Of a stretch of DNA of 64,000 nucleotides, positions 50,965 to 60,132 are shown one piece after another. The position numbers and the translations under genes were made by a program. The stretch's first letter is position 1. Every line of letters begins with the position of its first letter. The DNA lies in contig CAVSUJ010000002.1 in NCBI GenBank assembly GCA_963731205.1, positions 2,294,001-2,358,000 of the forward strand. Direction: 5' to 3'. Under the pieces are notes generated by a model. That model was given only the letters and a program-made list of their open reading frames with translations, searched no databases and was not told the DNA's origin. Source of the stretch: DATAZK01 sp963731205 (GTDB lineage Bacteria > Actinomycetota > Actinomycetes > Frankiales > Frankiaceae).

Positions 50965-53463
50965 GTGTTGTCCGTGCCGACCTCGACGAGGGGCGGCCGG
51001 TCGCCCGCGCGCTCCGGCACCCGCTCCACCACCGCCCGCCGGCGTCCGCCTGCCAAGGCGGCGAAGCGTGGTCAGAGCGGGCGCGGGCGCGCCCCCAAGC
51101 GCCAGCCGTTCCTCATCGTTCTGGTGCGTGCCGTCTACCGGCTGATCCGCGGCATCTGGCTCGGCATCGCCCGCGGCCTCGGCGCTGCGGTACGCGCCGT
51201 CGGTAGCGGAGCCCGTGAGCTGAAACTCGAACCCGCAGCCCGCCGCGACGGGCTCGGCCTGGCCGTCCTCGCCCTCGGGGTGGTGACGGCAGCGGCCGTC
51301 TGGTGGTCGGCGGGTGGTCCCGCCGGTCGCGTCGTCGCCAATGTGCTGCGCAGTGCTGTGGGGGCGGGAGCAGCGTGGCTGCCGCCCCTGCTCCTCCTGC
51401 TCGCCTGGCGGCTGGTGCGCCACCCCGCCGAAGCGGGCTCGGGTGGGCGGCTCGTCGTCGGCTGGCTCTGCATCGCGTTCGGCGTGCTCGGCATCGTCCA
51501 CATCGCTCATGGCGTCCCGGACTCGACAAAGGGCGCGGCGGCCATGCGCCACGCCGGCGGCGACATCGGCTACCTCTCCTCGTCTCCACTGGCCAGCGGT
51601 CTCACCCCCTACGTCGCCGCGCCGTTGCTCGGCCTGCTCGCGATCTTCGGGATCTGCGTGCTCACCCGCACACCGCTGGCGAGCCTGCCCTCGCGGCTGC
51701 TCATGCTCCGTGACCGCCTGCTGCACCGCACCGCCGAGGACTCCGAGGAGGACACGGACCTCGAGATCGACCTGCGGGATGACGTGGCCCCGGTCAAACG
51801 GACGCGGTCGGCGCCCCGCAGCCGGGTGGGCGTCTTCTCCGCAGATGCCCCTGATGCGCCGTACGACGTCGCCAAGGACAAGTCGGCCGGGTTTGCGGCG
51901 TCGTCCGACGACGATGTCCCCGCCGCGGGCCTGCCTAGCCCACGCGACCCGGTGCCCGTGCCGAAGAAGGCGGAGCAGCTCCCGCTTCCCGCGTCCGGCG
52001 ATTACAAGCTCCCACCTCCCGAGCTGCTGCGCGACGGTTCCCCGGCCAAGGCGCGTACCAAAGCCAACGACGCGGTGATCGCCGCGCTCACCGACGTCTT
52101 CCGCAGCTTCGACGTCGATGCCGCCGTCACCGGCTTCTCCCGCGGTCCGACCGTGACGCGCTACGAGGTGGAGCTCGGCCCCGCGGTCAAGGTCGAGCGG
52201 ATCAAGGCGCTGCTGCGCAACATCGGCTACGCGGTCAAGAGCCCCGACGTGCGGATCATCGACGTGATCCCCGGTAAGAGCGCGGTCGGCGTCGAGATTC
52301 CCAACACCGACCGGGAAAATGTCAGCCTCGGGGACGTGCTCCGCAGCGCCGCGGCGACCCTCGACCCGCACCCGTTGCTGGTCGGGCTCGGCAAGGACAT
52401 CGAGGGCCGGTTCGTCGTCGCCAATCTGCAGAAGATGCCGCACATCCTGGTCGCGGGCGCCACCGGCTCCGGCAAGTCGACGTGTATCAACACGCTGATC
52501 ACCTCGGTGCTCCTGCGTGCCACGCCCGAGCAGGTCCGGCTGGTGCTGGTCGACCCCAAGCGCGTCGAGCTCACCGCCTACGCCGGCATCCCGCATCTGG
52601 TGACCCCGATCATCACGAACCCGAAAAAGGCCGCCGAGGCCCTGCAGTGGGTCGTGCGCGAGATGGATTACCGCTACGAGGACCTGTCGGCCAGCGGCGT
52701 GCGCCACATCGACGACTTCAACCGCAAGGTGCTGTCGGGTGAGATCACCGCACCGCCGGGCAGCGAGCGGGTCTACAAGCCCTACCCCTATCTGCTGGTG
52801 ATCGTCGACGAGCTCGCCGACCTGATGATGGTCGCGCCGCGTGACGTCGAGGATTCGATCGTCCGCATCACGCAGCTGGCCCGCGCCGCCGGCATCCACC
52901 TCGTACTCGCAACCCAGCGCCCGAGCGTCGACGTCGTCACCGGCCTGATCAAGGCCAACGTGCCGAGCCGGCTGGCGTTCGCGACCGCCAGCCTCGCCGA
53001 CAGCCGCGTCATCCTCGACCAGCCGGGTGCCGAGAAACTTGTCGGCCTCGGCGACGCGCTCTTCCTGCCCATGGGTGCCAACAAGCCCAACCGCGTCCAG
53101 GGCGCTTTCGTCTCCGAAGACGAGATCGCGAAGATCGTCCAATTCTCCAAGGAGCAGGCGCAGCCGGTCTACCGGGAAGACGTGGACGCGCCGGCGCCGG
53201 AGTCCAAGCGTGAGGTGGACGAGGACGTCGGCGACGACCTGCAACTGCTCCTGCAGGCCGTCGAGCTCGTCGTCAGCACCCAATTCGGCTCGACCTCGAT
53301 GCTGCAGCGCAAGCTTCGGGTCGGTTTCGCCAAGGCAGGGCGGCTGATGGACCTCATGGAGTCGCGCGGCGTCGTGGGGCCGAGCGAAGGTTCCAAGGCG
53401 CGCGAGGTGTTGATCATGCCCGAGGAGCTCGAGAGCGTCCTGGTGACGCTGCGCGGCGGCTGA
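50965..53463 (+). CDS. ftsK: DNA translocase FtsK
   Basis: An 832-residue septal DNA translocase. A basic N-terminus (~1-50) precedes four membrane helices (~90-235; LGLAVLALGVVTAAAVWWSA, WLPPLLLLLAWRLVRHP, VVGWLCIAFGVLGIVHIAH, PYVAAPLLGLLAIFGICVL). After a linker comes the RecA-like motor: FSRGPTVTRYEVELGPAVKV, Walker A LVAGATGSGKSTCINTLIT near 495, LVLVDPKRVELTAYAGIPHL, Walker B YLLVIVDELADLMMVAPRDV and LATQRPSVDVVTGLIKANVP. The C-terminal gamma winged helix (STSMLQRKLRVGFAKAGRLM) binds KOPS-type DNA. Confidence 0.97.
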   Translation: MLSVPTSTRGGRSPARSGTRSTTARRRPPAKAAKRGQSGRGRAPKRQPFLIVLVRAVYRLIRGIWLGIARGLGAAVRAVGSGARELKLEPAARRDGLGLAVLALGVVTAAAVWWSAGGPAGRVVANVLRSAVGAGAAWLPPLLLLLAWRLVRHPAEAGSGGRLVVGWLCIAFGVLGIVHIAHGVPDSTKGAAAMRHAGGDIGYLSSSPLASGLTPYVAAPLLGLLAIFGICVLTRTPLASLPSRLLMLRDRLLHRTAEDSEEDTDLEIDLRDDVAPVKRTRSAPRSRVGVFSADAPDAPYDVAKDKSAGFAASSDDDVPAAGLPSPRDPVPVPKKAEQLPLPASGDYKLPPPELLRDGSPAKARTKANDAVIAALTDVFRSFDVDAAVTGFSRGPTVTRYEVELGPAVKVERIKALLRNIGYAVKSPDVRIIDVIPGKSAVGVEIPNTDRENVSLGDVLRSAAATLDPHPLLVGLGKDIEGRFVVANLQKMPHILVAGATGSGKSTCINTLITSVLLRATPEQVRLVLVDPKRVELTAYAGIPHLVTPIITNPKKAAEALQWVVREMDYRYEDLSASGVRHIDDFNRKVLSGEITAPPGSERVYKPYPYLLVIVDELADLMMVAPRDVEDSIVRITQLARAAGIHLVLATQRPSVDVVTGLIKANVPSRLAFATASLADSRVILDQPGAEKLVGLGDALFLPMGANKPNRVQGAFVSEDEIAKIVQFSKEQAQPVYREDVDAPAPESKREVDEDVGDDLQLLLQAVELVVSTQFGSTSMLQRKLRVGFAKAGRLMDLMESRGVVGPSEGSKAREVLIMPEELESVLVTLRGG

Positions 53464-53581
53464 TCGGCGCATGTGAGTCCGCTGACGACCGGATTTCCCC
53501 GGCGCGGCGCGTCGGGTGACGGCGCCGCGACCGATTTACGCTTTCCGCGGTATTTCCTGACGTTCGGAGTGGGTGGGGCCG

Positions 53582-54394
53582 GTGTCTGTCACTGAGCGTG
53601 CAGACGCGACGACGGGGGAGCGTGGCCCGGTCGGCGCGCAGCTGGCCCGGGCCCGCAATGCCCACGGCTTCTCGGTGGACGACCTTCAGCGGCGTACCAA
53701 CATCCGCGCGTCGGTGATCAGCGCGCTCGAGCGCGACGACATCCGCCCCAGCGGCGGCGTGGTCTACGCCCGCGGGCATCTGCGCACCCTCGCCCAGGCG
53801 CTCGGCCTCGACGCCACCCCTCTGCTCGCCGCCTTCGATGCGAGCCACGGCACGGCTTCGCCTCCGGTGCTGGTGTCCGACACCGATGCCGCCGAGGTGA
53901 GCCTGCGCTCCAGCGGACCGGCGAAAACGGGCCCGCGCTGGCCGCTGGTGATGGCCGGCCTGCTGGTCGTGGTGATCGTCATCGCGCTCGTGCAGCTGCT
54001 ACTCCCGGGTAAGAAGGATGGGGTGAGTCCGGCCGGCTCGGTGGCGCCGTCACCGGCGAAGGCCAGGGCGCTGACCCCCAAGGCGACCCCCCACACACCC
54101 TCACTGGTCTTCCCGGTCCCGGCTCAGGGCGTCACCCTGCGGATCGTGCTCACGACCAAGCCGAGCTGGCTCGACATCAAGGACGAGCGCGGGGTGCAGC
54201 TCATCCAGCGCACCGTGGCGCCGTCCAACCAGCCGCTCGACCTGCATGCGGCCGGCCAGCTGGTGGCGACGATCGGCGACGCGAGTGCAGCGGCGCTCTC
54301 GTGCAATGGTCATCCGCTGGGAGCCCTCGGTGCCGCCGGTCAGGTCGTCACCCTGACGCTGGTGCGCGGAACGGCGCAGTGCCCCGGCAGCTGA
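53582..54394 (+). CDS. RodZ-like helix-turn-helix membrane protein
   Basis: A ~270-residue single-pass protein. The cytoplasmic N-terminal HTH_25 domain reads LARARNAHGFSVDDLQRRTN, IRASVISALERDDIRPSGGV and YARGHLRTLAQALGLDATPL; a transmembrane helix (WPLVMAGLLVVVIVIALVQL) lies near 120-140, and an extracytoplasmic DUF4115 domain follows (TLRIVLTTKPSWLDIKDERG). RodZ links MreB or cell-wall machinery to the membrane; whether this organism has MreB is not visible here. GTG 53582 is preferred to a GTG three codons upstream. Confidence 0.85.
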   Translation: MSVTERADATTGERGPVGAQLARARNAHGFSVDDLQRRTNIRASVISALERDDIRPSGGVVYARGHLRTLAQALGLDATPLLAAFDASHGTASPPVLVSDTDAAEVSLRSSGPAKTGPRWPLVMAGLLVVVIVIALVQLLLPGKKDGVSPAGSVAPSPAKARALTPKATPHTPSLVFPVPAQGVTLRIVLTTKPSWLDIKDERGVQLIQRTVAPSNQPLDLHAAGQLVATIGDASAAALSCNGHPLGALGAAGQVVTLTLVRGTAQCPGS

Positions 54395-54430
54395 TCAAGC
54401 GCCGCTGACCCGGCGGCATACCCTCAGGGG

Positions 54431-55882
54431 ATGCCCCCCCGTCGTGCCGCCCTCGTCACGCTGGGCTGCGCACGTAACGAGGTCGACTCCGAGGAACTCG
54501 CGGGACGGCTGGCCGCCGGCGGCTGGACGATCGTCGACGATCCCTCCGGCGCTGACGCGGTGCTGGTCAACACGTGCGGATTCATCGCTGCGGCGAAGAA
54601 GGATTCGGTCGACGCGCTGCTCGAGGCGTCCGACGCGGCCGGCGGAAGCCCGGTCGTCGCGGTCGGATGCATGGCCGAGCGCTACGGCCGCGAGCTGGCC
54701 GAGGCGCTGCCGGAAGCGTCGGCCGTGCTCGGATTCGACGACTACCCCGACATCGCATCGCGCCTGGAAGCGATCGTCGCCGGTGAGCGCCCCGCGGCCC
54801 ACACTCCGCGCGATCGCCGCACGCTGCTGCCGATCACCCCGGCCGACCGCGGAGCGTCGCACCTCTCGACCCCCGGGCATGGTTTCGGTGACGATCCGCT
54901 TCCGGCCGGTCCGGGCCCTCGCACGCTGCGCCGCCGGCTGTCGGGTGGTCCGGTCGCGTCGCTCAAGCTCGCGTCCGGCTGCGACCGGCGGTGCGCGTTC
55001 TGTGCCATCCCGAGCTTTCGCGGCGCGTTCGTCTCGCGCCCGCCGGAGGACATCCTGGCCGAGGCCGAGGTGCTCGCGGCAGATGGCGTACGCGAGCTGG
55101 TCCTGGTCAGCGAGAATTCCACCGCTTACGGCAAAGATCTGGGTGACGTCCGCCTCCTCGAGCAGCTCTTACCCGCGCTCGCGTCGGTGTCGGGAGTCCT
55201 ACGGGTGCGCGTCGCCTATCTGCAGCCCGCCGAGGTCCGCCCCGGCCTGCTGGAGACGATCCTCACCACCCCGGGCGTCGCGCCCTATCTCGACCTCTCC
55301 TTCCAGCACGCCAGCGGCGAGGTGCTGCGGCGGATGCGGCGCTTCGGCGACGGGCCACGTTTCCTCGACCTACTCGCCGAGGGCCGGCGGTTCGCGCCTG
55401 AGCTGGGCGCCCGGAGCAACGTGATCGTCGGCTTCCCCGGCGAGACCCGCGCCGATGTCAGGCAGCTGACCGACTTTCTCGAGGCGGCGCGTCTCGACGC
55501 GGTGGGCGTCTTCGGCTACAGCGACGAGGACGGCACCGAGGCTGTCGGCCTGCCGGGCAAGGTGGGCGCGGCGACGATCGACCGGCGGTTGACCAAGCTG
55601 GTCGACCTGGCTGAGCAACTCACCGCCGCCCGCGCCGAGGAGCGGATCGGCGGTTTCGTCGACGTGCTCGTCGAAGATGTCGACGTGGCCTCCGGGGTCG
55701 CCGAAGGCCGCGCGGCGCATCAGGCGCCGGAGGTCGACGGTTCGTGCGAGGTGCGCTGGGCGGCGGGCGATCACGTCCCGCGGGTCGGCGATCTGGTACG
55801 CGCTGAGGTCGTCGCGAGCAACGGCGTCGACCTCGTGACCGAACTTGCTGCCGTCCTGGTCCCGCAGGGCGCGGAGCGGTGA
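54431..55882 (+). CDS. rimO: Ribosomal protein uS12 methylthiotransferase
   Basis: A 483-residue radical SAM enzyme that methylthiolates an Asp of ribosomal protein S12. N-terminal UPF0004 domain with VTLGCARNEVDSEELAGRLA, LVNTCGFIAAAKKDSVDALL and VVAVGCMAERYGRELAEALP gives three cluster cysteines; the SAM motif is SGCDRRCAFCAIPSFRGAFV near residue 178. A C-terminal TRAM domain (~410-480) follows. An insertion at ~125-165 (RPAAHTPRDRRTLLPITPAD) is longer than in Escherichia coli RimO and typical of actinobacteria. Its stop overlaps the pgsA start by GTGA. Confidence 0.95.
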   Translation: MPPRRAALVTLGCARNEVDSEELAGRLAAGGWTIVDDPSGADAVLVNTCGFIAAAKKDSVDALLEASDAAGGSPVVAVGCMAERYGRELAEALPEASAVLGFDDYPDIASRLEAIVAGERPAAHTPRDRRTLLPITPADRGASHLSTPGHGFGDDPLPAGPGPRTLRRRLSGGPVASLKLASGCDRRCAFCAIPSFRGAFVSRPPEDILAEAEVLAADGVRELVLVSENSTAYGKDLGDVRLLEQLLPALASVSGVLRVRVAYLQPAEVRPGLLETILTTPGVAPYLDLSFQHASGEVLRRMRRFGDGPRFLDLLAEGRRFAPELGARSNVIVGFPGETRADVRQLTDFLEAARLDAVGVFGYSDEDGTEAVGLPGKVGAATIDRRLTKLVDLAEQLTAARAEERIGGFVDVLVEDVDVASGVAEGRAAHQAPEVDGSCEVRWAAGDHVPRVGDLVRAEVVASNGVDLVTELAAVLVPQGAER

Positions 55883-56616
55883 GCGGCGAGCTGACGGTGG
55901 ATTCCCAGGTGACCCCCCGCCCCGACGAACCCAACCCCCGGCTCGGCACGACCCGCGGCACGCAGGCGGCACACGCCGGCGCTGAAGCGGCGGCCCGGCT
56001 TCAGCAGCGTCTGCAGGCCGTTCCGGCCGTCCCGGATCCCGCCGGCGATGCCGCCTCCGGCGTCGGCGTGTGGAATCTGGCCAACGCCCTCACCGGCTTC
56101 CGGATCGTGCTGGTGCCGTTCTTCGCGGTGTTCCTGTTCGCCGGCACCGGTCACGAGACCGGCTGGCGTATCGCTGCCTGGGGCGCCTTCGCCGCCGCCG
56201 CATTCACCGATCGGCTCGACGGCCAGATCGCCCGGTCCCGCGGGCTGGTGACCGAATTCGGCAAGCTCGCCGACCCGATCGCCGACAAGGCGCTCGTCGG
56301 CACCGCGCTCGTGGGCCTGTCGATCCTGCACGACCTGTCGTGGTGGATTACGGCGATCGTCCTGGCCCGCGAGATCGGCGTGACCCTGCTGCGCTTCTGG
56401 GTGCTGCGCCACGGCGTCATCCCGGCCAGCCGCGGAGGCAAGCTCAAGACCCTGCTCCTGAACGTGGGTATCGGGCTCTACGTGCTGCCACTTTCCGGCG
56501 CGCTTCACGTGCTCGCGTCGATCATCCTCGGGGTTGCCGTGGCCGTCGCTCTGGTGACGGCCGTCGACTATGTCGGCACCGCCCTCGCGCTGCGACGGGA
56601 CGCCGGTGCGCGCTGA
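55879..56616 (+). CDS. pgsA: CDP-diacylglycerol-glycerol-3-phosphate 3-phosphatidyltransferase
   Basis: A 245-residue integral membrane enzyme of the CDP-alcohol phosphatidyltransferase family, making phosphatidylglycerophosphate. The active-site motif is DRLDGQIARSRGLVTEFGKL followed by ADPIADKAL (DG-x2-AR-x8-G-x3-D-x3-D). The first ~55 residues are a hydrophilic extension rich in Ala/Pro; membrane helices start at VWNLANALTGFRIVLVPFF. The GTG start overlaps rimO, and the 3' end overlaps cinA by 11 bases. Confidence 0.93.
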   Translation: MSGELTVDSQVTPRPDEPNPRLGTTRGTQAAHAGAEAAARLQQRLQAVPAVPDPAGDAASGVGVWNLANALTGFRIVLVPFFAVFLFAGTGHETGWRIAAWGAFAAAAFTDRLDGQIARSRGLVTEFGKLADPIADKALVGTALVGLSILHDLSWWITAIVLAREIGVTLLRFWVLRHGVIPASRGGKLKTLLLNVGIGLYVLPLSGALHVLASIILGVAVAVALVTAVDYVGTALALRRDAGAR

Positions 56617-57859
56617 ACTTCTCGCGGTCGGCGATGAACTGCTTTACGGCGACATCCTCAACGGCAATGCGGCGCAGCTCGGGCGCCAGCTGGCGGATGT
56701 CGGCATCACGGTCACGCACAGCGGTGTGGTCGGAGATGACATCGAGACGATTGCCGAGGCCTTACGCGCCGCACTTTCCCGGGCTGACGCAGTGCTGCTC
56801 ACCGGCGGTCTCGGACCCACCCAGGACGACCTGACCCGGGAGGGACTCGCCCGCGCCGCCGGCGTCGATCTGCTCCGCGACGACTTCCTGGAAGGCCAGC
56901 TGCGCCGGCGTTTCCGCGATCTGCGCCGCACCGTGCCCGACATGAACTACCGGCAGGCCAACCTTCCCGCCGGCGCCGAGCCGCTGCCCAACGAGCGCGG
57001 CACCGCCCCCGGGATCAAGCTCGAACTGCTCGGTGGGGTCGCGTACGCCATGCCGGGGCCGCCGCACGAGATGCAGGCGATGTTCGCCTCCTCGGTGCTG
57101 CCGGATCTGCTGCGCCGCCAGGGCGAGCCGGCCGTCGTCGTTCACCGGGTGTTGCACACGTCGGGGATGTGGGAATCCGCCGTCGCGGAAGCGATGGCAC
57201 CCGAGGTCGACCGGCTGGCTGCTGAAGCCGTGCCGGGCCAGGACCGCAACCCGACCATCGCCTTTCTCGCGTCCGGTGGCCAGACCCGGGTGCGCATCTC
57301 GGCTCGCGCGGCCAACCGTGCCGAGGCGGAAAAGCTGATCGAACCGATCGAGAGGTTCGGGCGCGACGCCCTCGGAGAGGGGCTGTACGGCATCGACGAC
57401 GAGACGCTCGAAGGCGTCGTGCACCGGTTGCTGCTCGAACGCGGTGAGACGGTCGCGGTGGCCGAGTCGCTGACCGGCGGGCTGCTCGCCGGCCGGCTCT
57501 CAGAGACCCCCGGCGCCAGCGCGACCTTCCGCGGCGGGATCGTCGCCTACCAGGCGGAGCTCAAGGACGAGTTGCTCGGCGCCAACGCCGTCGCCCGCGG
57601 TGCGGTGACGGAGGAGACGGCGGAGCGGATGGCCGCCGGGGTACGCGAGCGTCTCGGGGCCACGTGGGGGCTGTCGACCACCGGCGTCGCCGGCCCGACC
57701 GAGTCCGAGGGGCATCCGGTCGGCACGCTGTTCATGGCTGTCGCGGGACCCAAGGGTGTGCAGACCCGACACGTGCAGCTGCCCGGCGATCGTCCGCTGG
57801 TGCGCATGCTCAGCGTGGTCCAGGCGCTTGACCTCCTGAGGCGGAGCCTGACTTCCTGA
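56606..57859 (+). CDS. cinA: CinA-family protein (competence/damage-inducible)
   Basis: A 417-residue two-domain CinA. The N-terminal MoaB/Mog-like domain has AELLAVGDELLYGDILNGNA, SGVVGDDIETIAEALRAAL, and VLLTGGLGPTQDDLTREGLA; the C-terminal nicotinamide-nucleotide amidase domain has VAVAESLTGGLLAGRLSETP with catalytic Ser, ATFRGGIVAYQAELKDELLG and GLSTTGVAGPTESEGHPVGT. It salvages pyridine nucleotides. GTG 56606 gives the standard N-terminus and lies inside the end of pgsA. Confidence 0.94.
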   Translation: MRAELLAVGDELLYGDILNGNAAQLGRQLADVGITVTHSGVVGDDIETIAEALRAALSRADAVLLTGGLGPTQDDLTREGLARAAGVDLLRDDFLEGQLRRRFRDLRRTVPDMNYRQANLPAGAEPLPNERGTAPGIKLELLGGVAYAMPGPPHEMQAMFASSVLPDLLRRQGEPAVVVHRVLHTSGMWESAVAEAMAPEVDRLAAEAVPGQDRNPTIAFLASGGQTRVRISARAANRAEAEKLIEPIERFGRDALGEGLYGIDDETLEGVVHRLLLERGETVAVAESLTGGLLAGRLSETPGASATFRGGIVAYQAELKDELLGANAVARGAVTEETAERMAAGVRERLGATWGLSTTGVAGPTESEGHPVGTLFMAVAGPKGVQTRHVQLPGDRPLVRMLSVVQALDLLRRSLTS

Positions 57860-57990
57860 ACCGGCCCAACGGATTGCGCCCTGGGCGTGATCGGGTCAGC
57901 GGGATGGGTCTCGGGCTCGGCGTGGTTGTACGGTAAGTCTCCGGTCCAATTTCCGGGCCGGACTTGTCGGCAATACCCGGGAGGTGCGCA

Positions 57991-58317
57991 ATGGCCGTGC
58001 TGCGTCGCCTGATTGGTGATGCGCTCCGCCGCGAGCGCCTCGCCCAGCACCGCACCCTGCGCGAAGTTTCCAGTGATGCGCGGGTTTCCCTCGGATACCT
58101 GTCCGAGGTCGAGCGCGGGCAGAAGGAAGCCAGCTCCGAGCTGCTGGCAGCGATCTGCGATGCCCTTGATGTGCCCCTTTCGCGGGTCCTCCGTGAGGTC
58201 AGCGGAGAGCTGGCGCTGGAAGAGCTCGGCGCCATGCACGCCATGGCGGCAGCTCCGGTGGGCACCCTGCCCGGGCCGGGCACCCGACCCTCGCTGGTCG
58301 TCAACCGCGCTGCCTGA
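57991..58317 (+). CDS. clgR: ClgR-like XRE-family transcription factor
   Basis: A 108-residue Cro/C1-type regulator. The HTH is IGDALRRERLAQHRTLREVS followed by SDARVSLGYLSEVERGQKEA, and SSELLAAICDALDVPLSRVL completes the domain, matching ClgR, which activates clp protease and envelope-stress genes in actinobacteria. The C-terminal 35 residues are Pro/Gly-rich. ATG 57991 follows GGGAGG. Location after cinA and before pspA matches mycobacteria, where ClgR controls the pspA operon. No ClgR-type palindrome is obvious upstream. Confidence 0.92.
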   Translation: MAVLRRLIGDALRRERLAQHRTLREVSSDARVSLGYLSEVERGQKEASSELLAAICDALDVPLSRVLREVSGELALEELGAMHAMAAAPVGTLPGPGTRPSLVVNRAA

Positions 58318-58411
58318 GGCGCTCTCGGAGTTCGTCTCCAGCGGTCGGCTCGTGTCCTGCGGCGGCACTGCCGAATGCCAATCTCCAGCCTGACGTGGCA
58401 GCATCCAACCC

Positions 58412-59269
58412 ATGCCGAATATCTTCAGGCGCTTGTTCCGTTACTCGAATGCGTACGCGAACAAGAAGTTCGATGAGAAGGCCGACCCGGCCATCCAGAT
58501 CGAGCAGGCGATCGACGACGCGAAAAAGCAGCATCAGGCGCTGACCGCGCAGGCCGCCACGGTGCTCGCCAACCGTCACCAGATCGAGATGCGCCTGGCT
58601 CGCCAGATGAGCGAGATCGACAAGCTCAGCACCTCGGCCCGCCAGTCGCTGCAGCTGTCCGATCAGGCGCGCGCGTCGGGAGATCTGGTCAAGGCCAGCG
58701 AGTTCGAGCAGGCGGCCACCACGTTCGCCGGTCAGCTGGTGAGCGCGGAATCTGCCGTGGAAGACCTCAAGGCGCTGCACGGCCAGGCGTTGCAGGCCGT
58801 CGATCAGGCCAAGCAGGCGGTGGCTGACAACGAGTTCCGGCTGCGCCAGTCGATCGCCGAGAAGTCCAAGCTGATGACCCAGCTCGAGAGCGCGAAGATG
58901 CAGGAGCAGATGAACAGCGCGCTCTCCACGATGTCCGAGCTCGCCCCGCAGGGCGACACCCCGTCGCTGGCCGAGGTGCGCGAGAAGATCGAAGCCCGAT
59001 ACGCCACAGCGTTGGGGCAGAACGAGCTCGCCGGCGGCGGAGTCGAGGCCCGCATGCTCGAGGTGCGCAAGGCCACCATCGACTCGGCGGCTTCCAGCCG
59101 GCTCGACGCGATCCGCGCGTCCATGGGGGGATCGCCCGCAGCGGGAGGCACCCCGTCCTTGGAGAAGAAGTCCGATCAGGGTGCGATCGAAGCGGGCGGG
59201 GGCGCGCAAGCAGCGGCGCCCGGCGTCTCCACCACCCAGGGGCAGGAAGCGCCGCCCCCTGGTTCTTGA
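58412..59269 (+). CDS. pspA: Phage shock protein A family (PspA/IM30)
   Basis: A 285-residue ESCRT-III-like membrane stress protein. It begins NIFRRLFRYSNAYANKKFDE and continues as an almost uninterrupted coiled coil (DPAIQIEQAIDDAKKQHQAL, ARQMSEIDKLSTSARQSLQL, VEDLKALHGQALQAVDQAKQ) to about residue 230; the last ~55 residues are a Gly/Ala/Pro tail. It oligomerises on stressed membranes. It lies 94 bases downstream of clgR. The two mycobacterial genes that usually follow (Rv2743c/Rv2742c type) are absent; nei2 converges instead. Confidence 0.93.
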   Translation: MPNIFRRLFRYSNAYANKKFDEKADPAIQIEQAIDDAKKQHQALTAQAATVLANRHQIEMRLARQMSEIDKLSTSARQSLQLSDQARASGDLVKASEFEQAATTFAGQLVSAESAVEDLKALHGQALQAVDQAKQAVADNEFRLRQSIAEKSKLMTQLESAKMQEQMNSALSTMSELAPQGDTPSLAEVREKIEARYATALGQNELAGGGVEARMLEVRKATIDSAASSRLDAIRASMGGSPAAGGTPSLEKKSDQGAIEAGGGAQAAAPGVSTTQGQEAPPPGS

Positions 59270-59291
59270 CCGACCGACGCGCGCGTCCGGC

Positions 59292-60083
59292 TCACGCCGG
59301 CTGGCAGCGGGGACACCAGTAGGTGTCCCGCGCGTATCCGGGTTCCCCTTGAGGTGCGCGCTGGATCGGCGTGTGGCAGCGCCGGCAGGGCAAGCCTTTG
59401 CGCGCGTAGACGTAGTTGGAGGCTCCGCGGTGCAGGTCACCAGTGGTGGCCTGGCCGGCTCGGGCCCGGTTGGCCAGCAGCAGCCGGTGTGACAGCTCGA
59501 TGAGCCGCGGCAGATCGCGGATCTCGGCGACGCGGCGATACGGATTGATCCCGCGCAGGAAGAGCACCTCGCACCGCCACATGTTGCCGAGCCCGGCCAG
59601 GTTGCGCTGGTCGAGCAGGGCTGACCCGATCTCATGGTCGGGAACTCGCGAAAGTCGTTGCAGCGCCTCGAGTTCCGCGTCGGGTCCCCAGTCATCACCC
59701 AGCAGATCCGGACCAAGGTGTCCGATCGCCTCGTCCTCCTTGGCCGAGGGGAGCAGTTCGACGACAGCGAGTCGTACCCCGACGCACACCGCCTCCGGAT
59801 TGGCCAGCACGACGCGCACCTGGTGACTGGGCGAGCGCCAGCGCTGTCCGGGACGGTAGATCTGCCAGCTGCCCTCCATCTTGAAATGGGTGTGCAGCGT
59901 CAGTCCGCCTTCGATGCGGGTGAGCAGATGCTTGCCGCGGCTGGCCACGCCTAAAACGGTGCGGCCGCTGAGATCGGTGGTGGCAAGCTGCGGGACACGG
60001 AAGTCGCTGCGCACCAGTCGGCGTCCGGCCAGCGCCTGATCCAGGCGCCGTCCGGCCAGCCACACGGTGTCGCCCTCAGGCAT
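59292..60083 (-). CDS. Fpg/Nei-family DNA glycosylase (Nei2-like)
   Basis: A 263-residue bifunctional glycosylase/AP-lyase for oxidised pyrimidines. The N-terminal PEGDTVWLAGRRLDQALAGR carries catalytic Pro2 and Glu3; GKHLLTRIEGGLTLHTHFKM supplies the catalytic Lys loop; LLDQRNLAGLGNMWRCEVLF is the H2TH motif; the C-terminal zinc finger has CRRC and CPRC with the DNA-contacting YARDTYWCP between. The MPEGDT start fixes the N-terminus. It lies 49 bases beyond the end of lhr on the same strand, a conserved repair pair in actinobacteria. Confidence 0.94.
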   Translation of the reverse strand: MPEGDTVWLAGRRLDQALAGRRLVRSDFRVPQLATTDLSGRTVLGVASRGKHLLTRIEGGLTLHTHFKMEGSWQIYRPGQRWRSPSHQVRVVLANPEAVCVGVRLAVVELLPSAKEDEAIGHLGPDLLGDDWGPDAELEALQRLSRVPDHEIGSALLDQRNLAGLGNMWRCEVLFLRGINPYRRVAEIRDLPRLIELSHRLLLANRARAGQATTGDLHRGASNYVYARKGLPCRRCHTPIQRAPQGEPGYARDTYWCPRCQPA

Positions 60084-60132
60084 TGGTCCATGGTGCCGCG
60101 CCGCCGCCGCTAGCGCAGGACCCCCGCTCGGG

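Noticed and set aside
49969..53472. An 1,167-codon open frame on the minus strand opposite ftsK
   Set aside because: Only its last ~235 codons look like protein (rhomboid-like). The rest is Arg/His/Asp-rich with no domain and lies antisense to a perfect ftsK; GC-rich DNA often keeps the opposite strand open.
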